The notes under the pieces were generated by a model. It was not told where the DNA came from and ran no database searches. It worked only from the letters and a program-made list of their open reading frames with translations. This document shows positions 12,410-24,690 of a stretch of 64,000 nt of DNA, in pieces; the stretch's first letter is position 1, and the number at the start of each line of letters is the position of its first letter. A program made the translations under genes and the position numbers. This DNA comes from Filosporella fistucella (lineage: Eukaryota; Ascomycota; Leotiomycetes; Helotiales): the NCBI GenBank assembly GCA_030077755.1, contig JAQJZZ010000010.1, positions 2,356,001 to 2,420,000 of the forward strand, written 5' to 3'.

Positions 12410-13277
12410 ATGGGTATATATGGGGTCGTCGCTCTCTGCGCAGCTTTCCTGTGTCTCATCGCTACAGTGCGCTGCGATGATCCATACGGAGCTTTCGTGT
12501 TTCCTTCCAACGGCGCGTTCACGAAACCAGTCCTTTCAAAGCTCAACGTAACATTCGGCAGCAATATGAGTGTCGAGTATCAATATCCTAAAACTGCGAC
12601 TACGCTCCAATTGCTACAGACATGCTACAGCGAGAGCGACGTTATTGGCACAGACAAGGCCGCCTCCAAAAGGACATATTATCGAACTGACATATGTAAG
12701 ATTCAACCTGATATAAATTTCAGCAAAGGAATCTGACATGGAGGGGACAGATGAAAACACTGGAAAACTTTTGGTCAACATTGGAAATGTTGAAGGCAAC
12801 ACGAATCAAACAGGCAAAAACTTCTGTCTCTTTGTACTTTCAAATATGACAATCACTTCATGCGCCTATGGCCCTTTTGGGCTTATTGAGTTCAGGAAAA
12901 CTCTTTCTAATGCCACCAACCCAATATACTCGGCGATTTTTCGAGTTCTGTCCGCCAATGATACAAAATCGACGGTGGTTCGTGGGTCTGAAGTCTCATC
13001 AACGGGAGAGCCAGTAGCGACTGCTCGGCCGACGACTTTAAGCTGTCCACCATCCGGGATCCCTCCGTCGCCGATTGTCACCCCGATAGTTCAGATAGAA
13101 CAGTTTCCAAAGATGGCTGCAAATCTCACTTTCCCACTCTATACTTGGTCCAAGCCTTCAACAACTTCAAGGATTTCAACGAGCTCAAGGACTTCAACGA
13201 GCTCAGGAACTTTAACAAGCTCAAAGACTTCAGCAACATCGAGACCTTCGACAAGCACAATACAAGGGGGAGGGTGA
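12410..13277 (+). CDS. Secreted Ser/Thr-rich glycoprotein of unknown function
   Basis: The ATG at 12410 starts a clear signal peptide (MGIYGVVALCAAFLCLIATVRC). I chose it over the in-frame ATG at 12245, which would bury this peptide. A domain of about 190 residues follows, with N-glycosylation sequons and conserved-looking cysteines (LLQTCYSES, NFCLFVLSN, TSCAYGPFG). The last 45 residues are a Thr/Ser repeat (TSSRTS-like units, 18-nt period, about 13159-13250). Two frames must be joined between 12695 and 12724. The only good solution is a 28-nt intron with GTAAGA donor and TTTCAG acceptor, very short for a fungus, so a frameshift is the alternative. The protein ends without a GPI tail or membrane span. 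Predicted about 279 residues, extracellular. Confidence 0.65.
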
Positions 13278-16200
13278 AATTGATATGGGGTGATGGCGTT
13301 GCAAATCCGTCGAGGTGATGTATCCAAGGTCGACTGTGAGGCTCCGAGGCTGGTGGGATTTAGAATGGCGATAAGGTGCCATAACTATGTCGCAATTTTT
13401 CCTCCATTCGTGGTTGTGCGAAGGCCTCGATCGGTGGCCATGTTGTCTCGATCGCAAAGTAACCTTCTGGGGGGAAAGGTTCTCTTGAATCTGCTCCTCA
13501 GGGAGGGGGGTACCTATTATTGCGGGGGAGGATGTTGTCGACCGAGGCGCAGCAATTTGCTCATCCACTTATACGAGAGCCATCAATAAGGATTGCACAG
13601 CAACTCAAAACTTTCACCGAATTCATTCACCACATTCTTTCCCTCTAGATGGCTGAGATATCCCATCATTTATGCGTCTTCGGAAGATGTGTGCTGCTGG
13701 GTGGTGAAGCGAGTCGAGTTATACGTTGACGGTCTGCTGTTTTGTTGCTTGCAAATCCTCTCAGCTTGGACCTCTCTCCCTTCGCTGTACAATTATTGCA
13801 GATATTGGGCTTGGTGGACTGGCGGTATCCAAACTCGATTTGCTTGTGGTGGTTTAATATGTGGAGGCATTGGCGTTGGGTCACAGCACCCTTTCTCTGG
13901 AAACCCCGACGCTGTATCCGCTCTTGCTTCCAGATTACCGTTGCATATTCGGAAAGTCTATCGAGGTATTATCCTTGGAGAGTATTCTCAGATGTGATGT
14001 TGAGCTAGAGAAAGCGTTTGTTGCACTGGTAAACGATGTGGGAGGGGTCGGCATTGGATCATGTTTGAAATCGGGGTGGAAATTGAAATCCTCTCGTGTC
14101 CATTTTCAAGATCATATTGCGTTGTGGGTATGCCTCTCGGCTTCTTCGTGTTCAACAATTCATGTTGTTTGATGTCTTTTGGATGTGGCGAGGGCAAGGT
14201 TGCTGCGGGCTGTGTGAAAGCTATATGCCCGTTTCGGGCATAGTATTTTCGTCTGGCCCTCGAATGTCACTTCCTCTTTCTACAGCATCAGGGATTTCTG
14301 CACAGCGTTATTCTGATAACCCATAAGCACTTATACTATCTATATCAACTCTTCTACGTTTTGTAATTTTGAATCCTTCCTCATTCAACCTTCACCTCAT
14401 ATCCACCTAATAGTTCGGCCTTGCCACAGACCCTCGAACCGATTTATCCAAGCGTAATGTTCTATCCCAATCTCTAAACTCGTAAAACGCAAAAGCCTCC
14501 ATATTCCACTGATGAAAAGCTCCTGATACCCTCCTCCCAAGTTCATACATCCTCGACAAAGCCTCAATTTCTCACGTTTCATCCTCAGCGATTGTTGTCC
14601 TCGCCAACCGTGCTCCAAGTTCCTCGATTGAATCTTGTTGGCTGTTCAGACTGGTACTTGCTAACACTTCTACAAGACCGTTTAACAATGGATCATCGCG
14701 TTCACCAGTTACTGCCGTTACGTAGTTTTAGCTCTGCCAGATCTTGAGGCGGTGGAGATACATACACGAAGGCTCCGCCATACTGGGAGCTCGGAGCAGC
14801 TACTAGACGACGTTCTCATCACCACCGTGAAATTCGGTGTCCATAGCTTACATTCTTCCACTCTAAATTGTCAGATGAATTCTCCTAATTTCCGCTCCCA
14901 AACAACTTGCAGCTGAAGGAGGAACACCTACTATCGAACGCCTCTCACAAGTGCTACGTTGTGTGTAGGAGTGATCGCTGGATTTTCAGGTCTTTTAGGA
15001 TCCACAACCCCCTCCCCAAGATCAGCTAAGGCGCGTTTCCGAGACAGCAAGCAGGAAGTACACCATCGTGGATGTAAGACTCTGACTTCACCGAAATCTC
15101 CTGCTGATTCGATCCGCAGTCCTGGCGCATTTGTCGTCCCTATATATGGATGTTCGCACGTTTAATGAACCACTTCTTCGTTTCTAGTTGCTGGCAGGCA
15201 AGACAGTACGGTGCTATGATCTTCAAAATATGTTTAGGAGAAGGATTTGTTTACTTACGATTCCAGATGATTTTGGTGTTTGAAGCTGATGAGTAACACG
15301 CACTGTCAGCAACATCGCCTGATTAGCATTTACTTCCACTGATTTCAAGTATGAATGAGAAGCTATCCGATCAAGTGTTCGGGGGTGTATCATGCTTGAA
15401 AGTCTCTACGTACAAATTCGGTGGCGGCACACCGATGTGAACGTGCCCACACTTTTCATAGCAATATTGCTTAGGTGCCTCCATTTTTTATCTCTTTCCC
15501 TAGAGTATTAGTATCACCAATTTCGATATCGGAGAGGATTGAGAATTGCTGCTCAGGCTGTCCTACAAATCCAAGCCCTTGAACACGATACTTCTTTATG
15601 CTGTCATTTCAAGGGTCTCCTTCCACACAAAGAAGGCCAATATTTCGTCAAGTTAATTCAAGTCAATAACTGCTTTGAGAACAACGCCACTTATTTTCTA
15701 TATCCGGTCATCGAGTGTATCCTTTGTATTCAAAGGTTCGAGAATCACGGTAATAACTGGAAGAACAAAATACCTATTTTCGTGCTCTCGCCAGGAAGGG
15801 CCTGGAGGAAAGTTGTGACGTCGCTTCGATATGGCCAGTGATATATCCTTGCATTGGATACATATTACACATTTACCAAAACTCTTGCTGAGTATATATG
15901 CTACGCGCTATACGTGCTGTATACTGGTGGGACCTCCTGACGTGAGAGCTCGACGCACAAAGAAGATGTAAATTGGAAGAATGAAAACTGCAACATGCAA
16001 ACACAAAAACCTCCAAATCCCCACATATTATCGCCACGCTGATTATGTGCTTATAGATTTTGTGTTGTATTTCAATATACAAAGTACGCCATGGACCATG
16101 GAGAAGAAGTCAATCAGCACAAGAAAGGGGAAATCACCAAATATATTCCAAGCTCACTCGACGAATAGGAACCCCTTACCTTATAAAGGGACAGTCTAAA

Positions 16201-16430
16201 GAGGCCAAACATATAAGGCAACACAGCAACATTCCCTTCTAAACCGCCATCCACTTCCACTTCCACCTCCTCTAGATCCCGTGACATTCACGTGATACCG
16301 TTTTCTTCCCTACATGACATATGCAATCCAATCCCTTCTTGAGGACATATTCATAGTGTATGCCCAAGTAATCCAAAAACAACACTTCAGCTCACTTGAA
16401 ACGCGATTGTGTTCCTCGGAAGGGAAGTCT
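13278..16430. other. Gene-poor region, about 3.2 kb
   Basis: No gene can be supported. Candidate frames such as 13861-14172 (+, 103 codons) and 15539-15841 (+, 100 codons) have no recognisable domain, and overlapping frames on both strands argue against them. Decayed genes or a lineage-specific RNA cannot be excluded. Confidence 0.35.
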
Positions 16431-17160
16431 GAGGAAAGTGAGGATCGCTTCTTCAACGGAACCTGAGGAGAAGTGGGATTTTAAAGGTGAGGGATTAGAT
16501 GAGAGAGGGGAATAAAGGGATTGATTTGAATTTGGAGTTGAGATGAGATGAGATGAGATGGGATGGGATGGGATGGGAAGAAAGGGAATAAAGTAAGATT
16601 ATACTATCAACCTAGCTTCTATCATGTGTTCAAAAGATCTACTCCCTCCCTCTCTCTCCCCTCTTAACCTCCCACTCCACCTCTCCCATCCTCCTCCCAC
16701 ATCCCCCATAAACCCATAAACCAACCCTCCCCTCCCTCTCCCTCTCCCAAAAACCCTCACCACAATCTCCGACCATACCTGTCCTCCTCTCATCCACTAC
16801 CTCTCGCTCAGCGAGCTCCAAGCCCAGCTCGCTAAGGACTCAAAGCTGGGGAAAAAAGATCACAGGGTACGCACGGACGGGGTAGGTGATTGTGGATGAG
16901 GGGAGGGGTGGGTGATCAGATAATTGACGTGCAGGTGCTTGAGTGCTGTCAATGTACGGAGTACTGCTTTGACTGTGGATGTTGTGGATGTTGTGGATGG
17001 GAATGAGAGGTCTGTGTGGGGTTTTATGGGAAGGGATTAGGGAGAGGAGAGGGGTGGTTTGAGGTTGGAATGGGAAGATAAGATGGAGGATGGAGGATGT
17101 GAGGGTTGGTGGAGGGAAAGAGTTGAGATTGGGAATGGGATTGGGAATGAGGGATTAAAT
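16430..17160. repeat. Alternating purine and pyrimidine tracts
   Basis: The plus strand is purine-rich at about 16430-16600 and again at 16890-17160, and strongly C/T-rich at about 16620-16800. The strand bias over hundreds of bases is unlike the rest of the window. No coding domain lies here. Confidence 0.6.
16541..16577 (+). repeat. AGATG / GGATG pentanucleotide microsatellite
   Basis: Four AGATG units are followed directly by three GGATG units and a partial one. Confidence 0.9.
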
Positions 17161-20100
17161 ATTCTAGATATATTTCTTGGTTGCGATAAGTTTCGACGAT
17201 TTTTCGTAGGCTCCAAATTCAGTATATATTTACAAGATGTGAAAACATTTAGGAATATACTCAATGTTTTCATTTATCAACTTTTAATATTTCAAGATAT
17301 GATTAAAATTACGGAGCATAACATTGACCTCAGCTACCTGATATTATTTACGGCCGTACAAATCCCCACCCCCTTCCTCTTCACCACCACTCCGAATTCC
17401 CAATACTCATCCCGTGGATCCGTAAAGGTAGAGTACATTCGCTGTACCTATCCAACCGAGACTCGTCCCGCGATCCGGGTATAGGCATACATTCGTACCA
17501 TGATTTGGTACCTGGGTTGGGAGATATTCGGTACGGGACGGTATGGGACAATCCAGGGTAGGGGAAAGGTAGGGGAGGAGGATAAGGGAATGAAACAGAT
17601 GATGTGCCATAATATGTATAAGGCTGCAGGGGAGAGATCGTAGAGAGTAAAACGAGGGAGAGATTGAGTTGTAGGTATTTGTGAGTTTGAATTTGGTGAG
17701 TATATCGTACGTGGGATTTGGTGGGGGATGGGGTATCGTGATGGAGATGTAATGTACAAAAGAGGACTATATAATTGGATAAATACAAACCCGGAAGAAA
17801 GCGAGAATCGATATAATAATTTCTGTACGACTTGATATATCCAGGCAATCAAATCACGGGAAATGAAGCATTCTCAAGGCTGATATCCGATTGCTGCTCG
17901 CAAATTCCTCATTTTCGCCCACACCTGCGGCTGGGACTGATTGCATTGCATGGAAAGAAAAGTCGTACAAACTTTAATTGGCCTGGAACAGTATATTTTG
18001 ATGTGGTGATTGCCTAGAACTGTCACATTTGACGTCAGGATTGGCACGCACCACATCATATCATTTATTGTTTCTTCCTTTGGTATGAAATCCGCAGTGG
18101 ACTAAATTCCCGTGACAAGAGACTATGGCAGACGGAGAAAAGGTAGTAGTAGATTGAGTTGCATTAGACTCGATTCAGAGGAGTTCGGGCGAGGAGATGG
18201 GCGGGCAGTGGTATGGTAGCAATGATATGCCTTCGATCCGCGCGAATGATACCTTGATGATCTGGCTTAAGAGTTGAATGTATGATCTGCAGACTCGTGC
18301 TCTCCACGATACGGACGGATGCCGAAATTTCATCACCAGGGACAGCGACAGTATTTTGAACAGACCGCACCTGTTGGCACCCACACCTTTCGTCCCTCAA
18401 CCATAGCATCTCAGGTTGCACGGTGCCTGGATAATTTATGAATGCTGTCTCTATGCTGCAGATGGCTTGCGGCACGCCGCCAATTCCCAGAAGCCATGTT
18501 GAGGGGCGGTATCCCGAGTGATTGGTCTCTCGGGCTTCGTAAAGCAGACGGCTTCATCTCTTCTTCTCACCTCCTCTCTGCTCGTCCCAGCCTCTTTTTC
18601 CTCTTTTTCCCTCTCTATCCCCAACTCAGCTTGGGAGATCTTCAGATCTGATGTTGTGAGTGGAACAATTGAGAGATTCGCAAGTGCCTCCCTAAGTAGT
18701 GCTCCCACCAGGATGCAGCCACGCCACTAATCACACAGCTTGCTTGACTCCTGCACAGCTTGACCTTGCCCATTTTTAACTTTGTCAAGAATATTGGGAG
18801 CTGTAGCGGGCCATAGCGGGCTGTAGTGTTTGTTGCGTTCTTCTCTAAATCTTCTAGTGTGGTGAGCTGGTCCCGTTGCGGACCTTAGCAAACCCAAGTT
18901 AGGGTGACGGACGTGTCTTGTCTGGCCGCCATCGCACGGACAAGCTGCGATTTGTGGAATTGTGGGATAAAAGGTCGATGATAATTCGAGTATTGAGATG
19001 TCAAAGCAGTAGAAGTGCAGATGGGTCGAGAGGGTGCAGGTGTAGAACTGCGAGATGGTGGAGTTGAAGTCTAGATGTAGAATAGTAGGAGAACAGAGAG
19101 GCATGGCGACTTGGACCAGCCTTTACTGTATTATGCATATCATCCGTCGGTCCCCAGACAATAGAAGACAAGGGATACTGGATTACCTCCGTATTGTACC
19201 GTTATCTGACTACTCACCACGACTACTACTATGATCTGACGCCTACTACGTACTCAGCTATTCAGCTACGTTAACTTAAATTTGCTGACTGCGTTGATTC
19301 TGGGTCGATCTTCTTAGCTCACAGCTCATTTCGGTGCATCCCATCCTTCCCGTCCCATCACCAAAAATTTATATCCTCTTTTCCTCCCCCCTAAGTTCAT
19401 ACCGTACGAGCACCTGAATTAATCCAAGACATTCTCATCGGTCGACCTCACGAATCACACGTTTCCCTCCGCCTCGGGTCCCATTTTCTCCATTTATTCT
19501 CTCGATTATTCTCCGAGTCAAACGCCACGAGTGCCGACTATTGGAATGGCCCCCTGAGTTTGGCAGCTCGCCTAAGGTAGAAGCCCCCGTTGACCTTGAC
19601 TTGGACTTGCACCTGTTTGTTCTTTTTGACAGAACATTTGCCGGCGGAAGCAGAACGGATAGGGAAAAAAGAAGGGGTCAGGTCAGGTCTGGATCGACGA
19701 TACAACCTACCATACCCTCACATCTACATTTTCACCTTCACCTTCATTTTCAACTTCAACCTCATTTTCGCCCTCTTCCCACCAATACCTCATTAATTAT
19801 CGCGTCGCCACACCTCATCCAAAATCAGTAATCTCCATCTCACCGTCCGGTGTCTTGCTGTGCAAGACTTCAGTCTCAATTCCCGTTGGCTTGTTCTACG
19901 CCGTGTCACGACGACATCCAATCCATTCTTCAGGTGTGTTTCATCTCACTTATCGGTGCACTTCGTCCGAAAATCGTCACAAAGGGGCAAAAGGGTCTTG
20001 TACAGTGTACACCAAAATCCGCAGTCTGCACAACCAATCCATTAGAACCTCAAACTCCACGAGTTCTCCATGCGATTGAAGTGCCACAAGATATACGAAG

Positions 20101-20455
20101 GACGCGACAATTCAATCCACCCTTTATCGAGTCCGTTCCCTTTTCCCAGCTCTGCATTGACGACAACGCCGATCCTGCATTAACTCACCCAAGCATCCCA
20201 ACCCCGTCTTGGATCTGTTGTTTCGTCTCTCCACCTTTTGCGATCGCGAAGGCTGACACTTACATCTGCTACAGTCTAGACATCGCTGTCAAAAAAGAAT
20301 ATCCGTCGACCCCCAATCCGTCCTCCCGCATAACCACACAACCCCATTCTGCAACGAGCACTTCCGGCAAATATCAAATGTTATAGAACTGAGAGTACAA
20401 ACAGAGGAGTACGTTGGATAATTAGCTGGCAGAGCTTCTGCAACACTCTTTCACA
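17161..20455. other. Gene-poor region and long leader of the 1350-residue protein gene
   Basis: No supported gene. The stretch from about 19300 is C/T-rich and probably contains the promoter and a long 5' untranslated leader of the next gene. It has several upstream ATGs, including a 178-codon open frame at 19850-20386 that stops before the main start. That frame is His/Thr/Pro-rich and has no domain, so I treat it as leader sequence. Confidence 0.4.
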
Positions 20456-23400
20456 ATGGCGCCTTCCGATCTTACTATTCAAACTGGTCAGATGTCTCCA
20501 CGACAGAAACGATCGCAGAGTGTGTCGAGTGATAGACCATCGCTCGCAGGAAGCTATGGAGGATTACTCTCACCACCATCTGCCGTATCGCCCGATCCAG
20601 CGTTCATTGCTGCGTCTGCGGCTTCGCAGATTGTTACCAACGATCATGACGGACAGGCCGATATGTGGTTCGATCAGCATGGGATTGAACCATCTGGAGA
20701 GACTGCATTAGTAGCACAGCCTGCTTTGCAACTAGTCAATAGGTTCTTGGATCAATTATTATTTAACTTTCTTTCCGTCTCGAGATCGACCTCCCTCGCA
20801 TCTCTACGTCCAGCCGTCGCAGAGGTTCTGAAGCCGAAATTGGCCAAGGAAGCTATCAGTGGCGCAGACCAAGAATTACATGAATACTTGGGTGGTGGAG
20901 AGGAGGAAGAATTACTGGCATTTCACAATGGCCTTGAGCCAAGCGGCGATTGGGATTTGGAGCTGGTATGGAAGCGCACTCGTTTACGATGTATGGTTTA
21001 TTCATCTCTGGGTGATATGGAGGAGGAAGATGAGGATTTATGGACAGAGCAAGAACAATTGGATGGTCCGCCCGGATCAAACAATCGATTTTCGAACAAT
21101 CCCGGAGTTGTTTCGCCCGCAGTTGCAATATTCCTGACTGCAATTCTCGAATTTATGGGAGAGCAGGTTCTGGTTGTTGCGGGGCAAACAGCATATCAGA
21201 GATTAAGAGTAAAGCATGAGAGGGATTCTCGAAGTGGGAGACATAGCCCTGCATATATCGCGGATCGTGTAGTAGTGGAAGAGACCGACATGGAGAGAGT
21301 TGCGCTGGACCGAACTTTGGGACGATTGTGGAGAGGATGGAAGAAGCGTATACGCTCGCCAACAACCTCGATTTCCATGATTCGATCCTTCTCGAGAGAA
21401 TCCATGAATGCTAGTATGGCCGCAAGCATTGCACCTGACGAGTCCGTCGTGGATGATAACGGGAACGACTCAATCGCTGCTGTCCTGGCTGAACACGAGC
21501 ATGCAGCTACCATTCCACTTCCATTAAATGACGATGATGTCCGAGAGATTGAGATTCCGGGACTTGCTCATCAGAGCGATGATGAAGATGACGAGGACGA
21601 CCAATCTAGTGATGACGAGGAATTCTTTTCCGCACCACGACCCAAGAGTTTGTTGATTCCAGACATTAATTTTATGACAACCTCTCAACCACATTCCCCC
21701 TTATTCTTGGTTCCTGCAACAAGAAAGAGATCTAATTCCCTCCCTTCGGCTCCAAGACCCCCTTTCAGAACCGCAAAGCGACAAAAGCAGGAGGAACCTG
21801 TCGAAATTAGCACCGAAGAAGAAGAACTGGAACGAAAGGCCGAAACCAACGATGAAGAAGTTGAACTCGCCGACGAGAAAGTTGAGACAGGTACAGAAGA
21901 CGACAAATCTGACGACAAATCTGGCATTATTGCTGGTGCTATTGGAGGTGCAGCGGCCCTTGGTGCTACAGCCGTTGCTGGCATCGTGGCAGCTGTACAG
22001 GGAAATGCGCCACAGACTGCCCTTGTGACTGACGATGGAGAAGTTGATGAAGAATTCAGTGAAGAACCGCAAATTATGACCTCCTCCCGTATATCTATTG
22101 GTGGTCGTATATCCCCTGATCAAGCACTGGATGCAAAGGCAGTATCTAGAAGATCTAGCATTCGATCTCAGAGCGTCCATTCTTTGCGTTTGATTGATGT
22201 TGCACCGAAGAGTCCATCAAGGTCAAGGACTGCTTCGATGGATGCAGCTGATTATATATCCGGCAGACCTACAAATCTATCTAGAAATAGTAGTGTGCAC
22301 TCTCCTTTGGGCGATCATATTCCACGAATGGGGAGTCCAGTCTCCAGAGGTCCAAATGCTAGCCCTATCGCTCGCAACGGTTCTTCGATGAGTATCAAGC
22401 ATGTAAGAAACAGTGCCGAGGCTTCAATTACTGAAGTTGAGGAAAATCATATTGGCGACTCAGAACCAAATACGGCAGTCCCGGCCGAGCTGGCTTATGC
22501 TATGCAAGGCGTGGATGTCGAGACAAGTCCAACTCACCAACAATCATCCGATACTGCGAATCTCGATGTAACTCCATCTTCGACTCCTTTCGTTCTCTCT
22601 GCTGCACCAGCATCCAGAACGCACAGAGAAGCATCAGTTCAGCCAGTTGAGCACGCACAATTGATTCTGCCGTCGAGATCCCAAGTTTCCGAGAACGGTG
22701 CCCCTCCACTAACACCACTTCGGGAAATGATGGAAGGAGCTCCCGACACTTCGGATGATTCAAGCAACACACACACCAACGATGCTCGTAGTGTAGGTGA
22801 TTACGGAGTATACGGGCATTCACCATCAGCTTCTGAATCCACAATACCTCCTCGATCAGAACAACGTACTGTTCGCGTTTACTCATCGAGCAGCACCAGA
22901 AATTCACCGCCTCGCCATAGAGAGGACAATAGACAAGTTTTCTCAGACCCCATTACAAAGACTAGATCAATTCACACTTCTGGTTCTGGGTCCTCTTCAA
23001 CCTCCAACAAACTCAAACCAGTTCGCACATCGCAAGACAGCGCTCCAAGAGAGAACAAGAGTCAAAGCTTTGAACAGTTGATTCGTAGTGATCAGACGAT
23101 TCAGTACACTCTTACACCACAAAACATGCGTGACATTGAAGTATGTATTTTCTTTTTCGCCGATCTAATCACGATCTCATTCCCTTAATATCTCTTCGGT
23201 GTTTTGCCTCTCGATCTTTGACTAACAAGCTTTTAGGATCCTGATTCTCCCCGCAATGCGGCTCCTATGATCTTATCCAATGGTGTAGATCGACCAATGA
23301 CAGGACGATCTCATTCATCTTCGGTCGGAAAGTATAGTTCGCTGCATTCTAACCCGGTAATTGAAACAAAGAAGAAGCCTTTCAAGCCAATTCCTCGTCC

Positions 23401-24690
23401 ACAGTCCAATACTGGTGCACGTCTTCGACCCAACGCTCCTCAACCTCGAGAAGCTCGTGTAGATCGTGATTCAATGGGAGATTTTGCGGAATTCATCAGA
23501 AGTACTGGTAAGCTCGGAACTTCCCTTGATGTGGAACCTTCCCTGATTTGGAACTCTCCTCATTTGAATCGGTCCTTTACTAACTTACAATAGGACCAGC
23601 TAATCCTTATGAACCAACACCACTCCCAACACGTTCGCTATCATCAGCTCGACGAGGTGAGAATGATGCCACCAGAAATTTCAGCAATGCAACAGCTGCT
23701 TCTGCACCTCTTCCAAAGCGTACTCAATCCTCAGCAGGTCGCAGCAGATTGCAAGCACGAGATGCTGCAGTTCCTCGTGGCGATAGTATCAGCGATTTGA
23801 TTGATTTCGTTAGATCTGGACCTCAACTGGAGAAGGAAGACCACCGAATCCCACGTACTGTTGCTCCATTTAGGACAACCATGGATTCCGATCAAATGTC
23901 TGGAGCTGTGGGTGGCAAAGCCATTGATGCTTCTCTTCCTGATCCACGCTTCAGCGATCCTCGATACAGTCAAGCAACTGCTTCTGTTACGAGCTCCGTT
24001 GCATCCACAAGTGCTTTACTTGGTTCAAGAAACAAGCCATTGCCGGTCCAACAAGTGAATGAGTTTGATGAAGAGGATAGGATGCCTAAGAGAAAGACTC
24101 GTCGTGTCAAGGATCCTTATGCAATTGATCTCTCGGATGAGGAAGATGAGTTCGAGGTTGCCACCAGATCAAGACCAAAGCCAATCGAAGAAGAGAGTCT
24201 TGCCGATTTCCTCAAGAATGTCCCTCCTCCGCCTGAACCAGTCACTTCTGCATTTGAATCAGTCCAACGTCCTGCCAGCAACAAGAACATCAAGAAGAAA
24301 TCCAGCACCCCAAGCTTAATGTCTCGCTTCGGCCGCAAAGACTCAATTCCTACTCTCCCACCAAAACGCACTGAAGCTCCTGCCGTCAAAGCACCAGCAT
24401 ATACCCCTATTGCAGCCAAATACAGCACTACCTACGGCCGTGACCCAAGCCAAAACAACAACTACGCTGATCAAGTAAGCTCTGCTCGCAGCAAGGTGGT
24501 CCAAAAGAGCTATCAGCCACGTGAGGCAGTCTATACTTCTAGTGCTCGTACCAGCGATCTAGCGGATTTCTTGATGCGTTCTGAGCCACCTTCCACCACA
24601 CAGACGGAACCAAAGACCTTTGTGCCTGCTGTGCAAAAGGAGGAGGGAGGTGCATTCCAGAGAATGTTTGGCAGGAAAAAGGTTCACTGA
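20456..24690 (+). CDS. Large disordered protein with histone-fold-like region and repeated DFhxxS-type motif
   Basis: Three exons (20456-23140, 23237-23507, 23594-24690) give about 1350 residues in one frame. Residues 84-145 and 217-250 are the only compact parts. The second contains VSPAVAIFLTAILEFMGEQ, which resembles the central helix of histone H2A (the SPVYLAAVLEYL region), so a histone-fold-like domain is a reasonable inference. The rest is rich in Ser, Pro, Asp and Glu, with an acidic run near residues 375-390 (DDEDDEDDQSSDDEEFF) and one Ala/Gly hydrophobic stretch near 490-515. The C-terminal third repeats a short motif four times (DFAEFIRSTGP, DLIDFVRSGP, SLADFLKNVPPP, DLADFLMRSEPP) and ends with FQRMFGRKK. 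Similar proteins in databases often carry vague Flo11 or mucin-like names because of low complexity; there is no signal peptide, so those names are doubtful. Function unknown, possibly a nuclear or scaffold protein. Confidence 0.85.

Noticed and set aside
13861..14172. 103-codon plus frame in the gene-poor region
   Set aside because: No domain, conserved motif or splice partners; overlapping frames exist on both strands.
21685..22180. Antisense Ser-rich and Phe-rich frames inside the 1350-residue protein gene
   Set aside because: They are produced by the acidic and Ala-rich codons on the plus strand and have no start context or domain.
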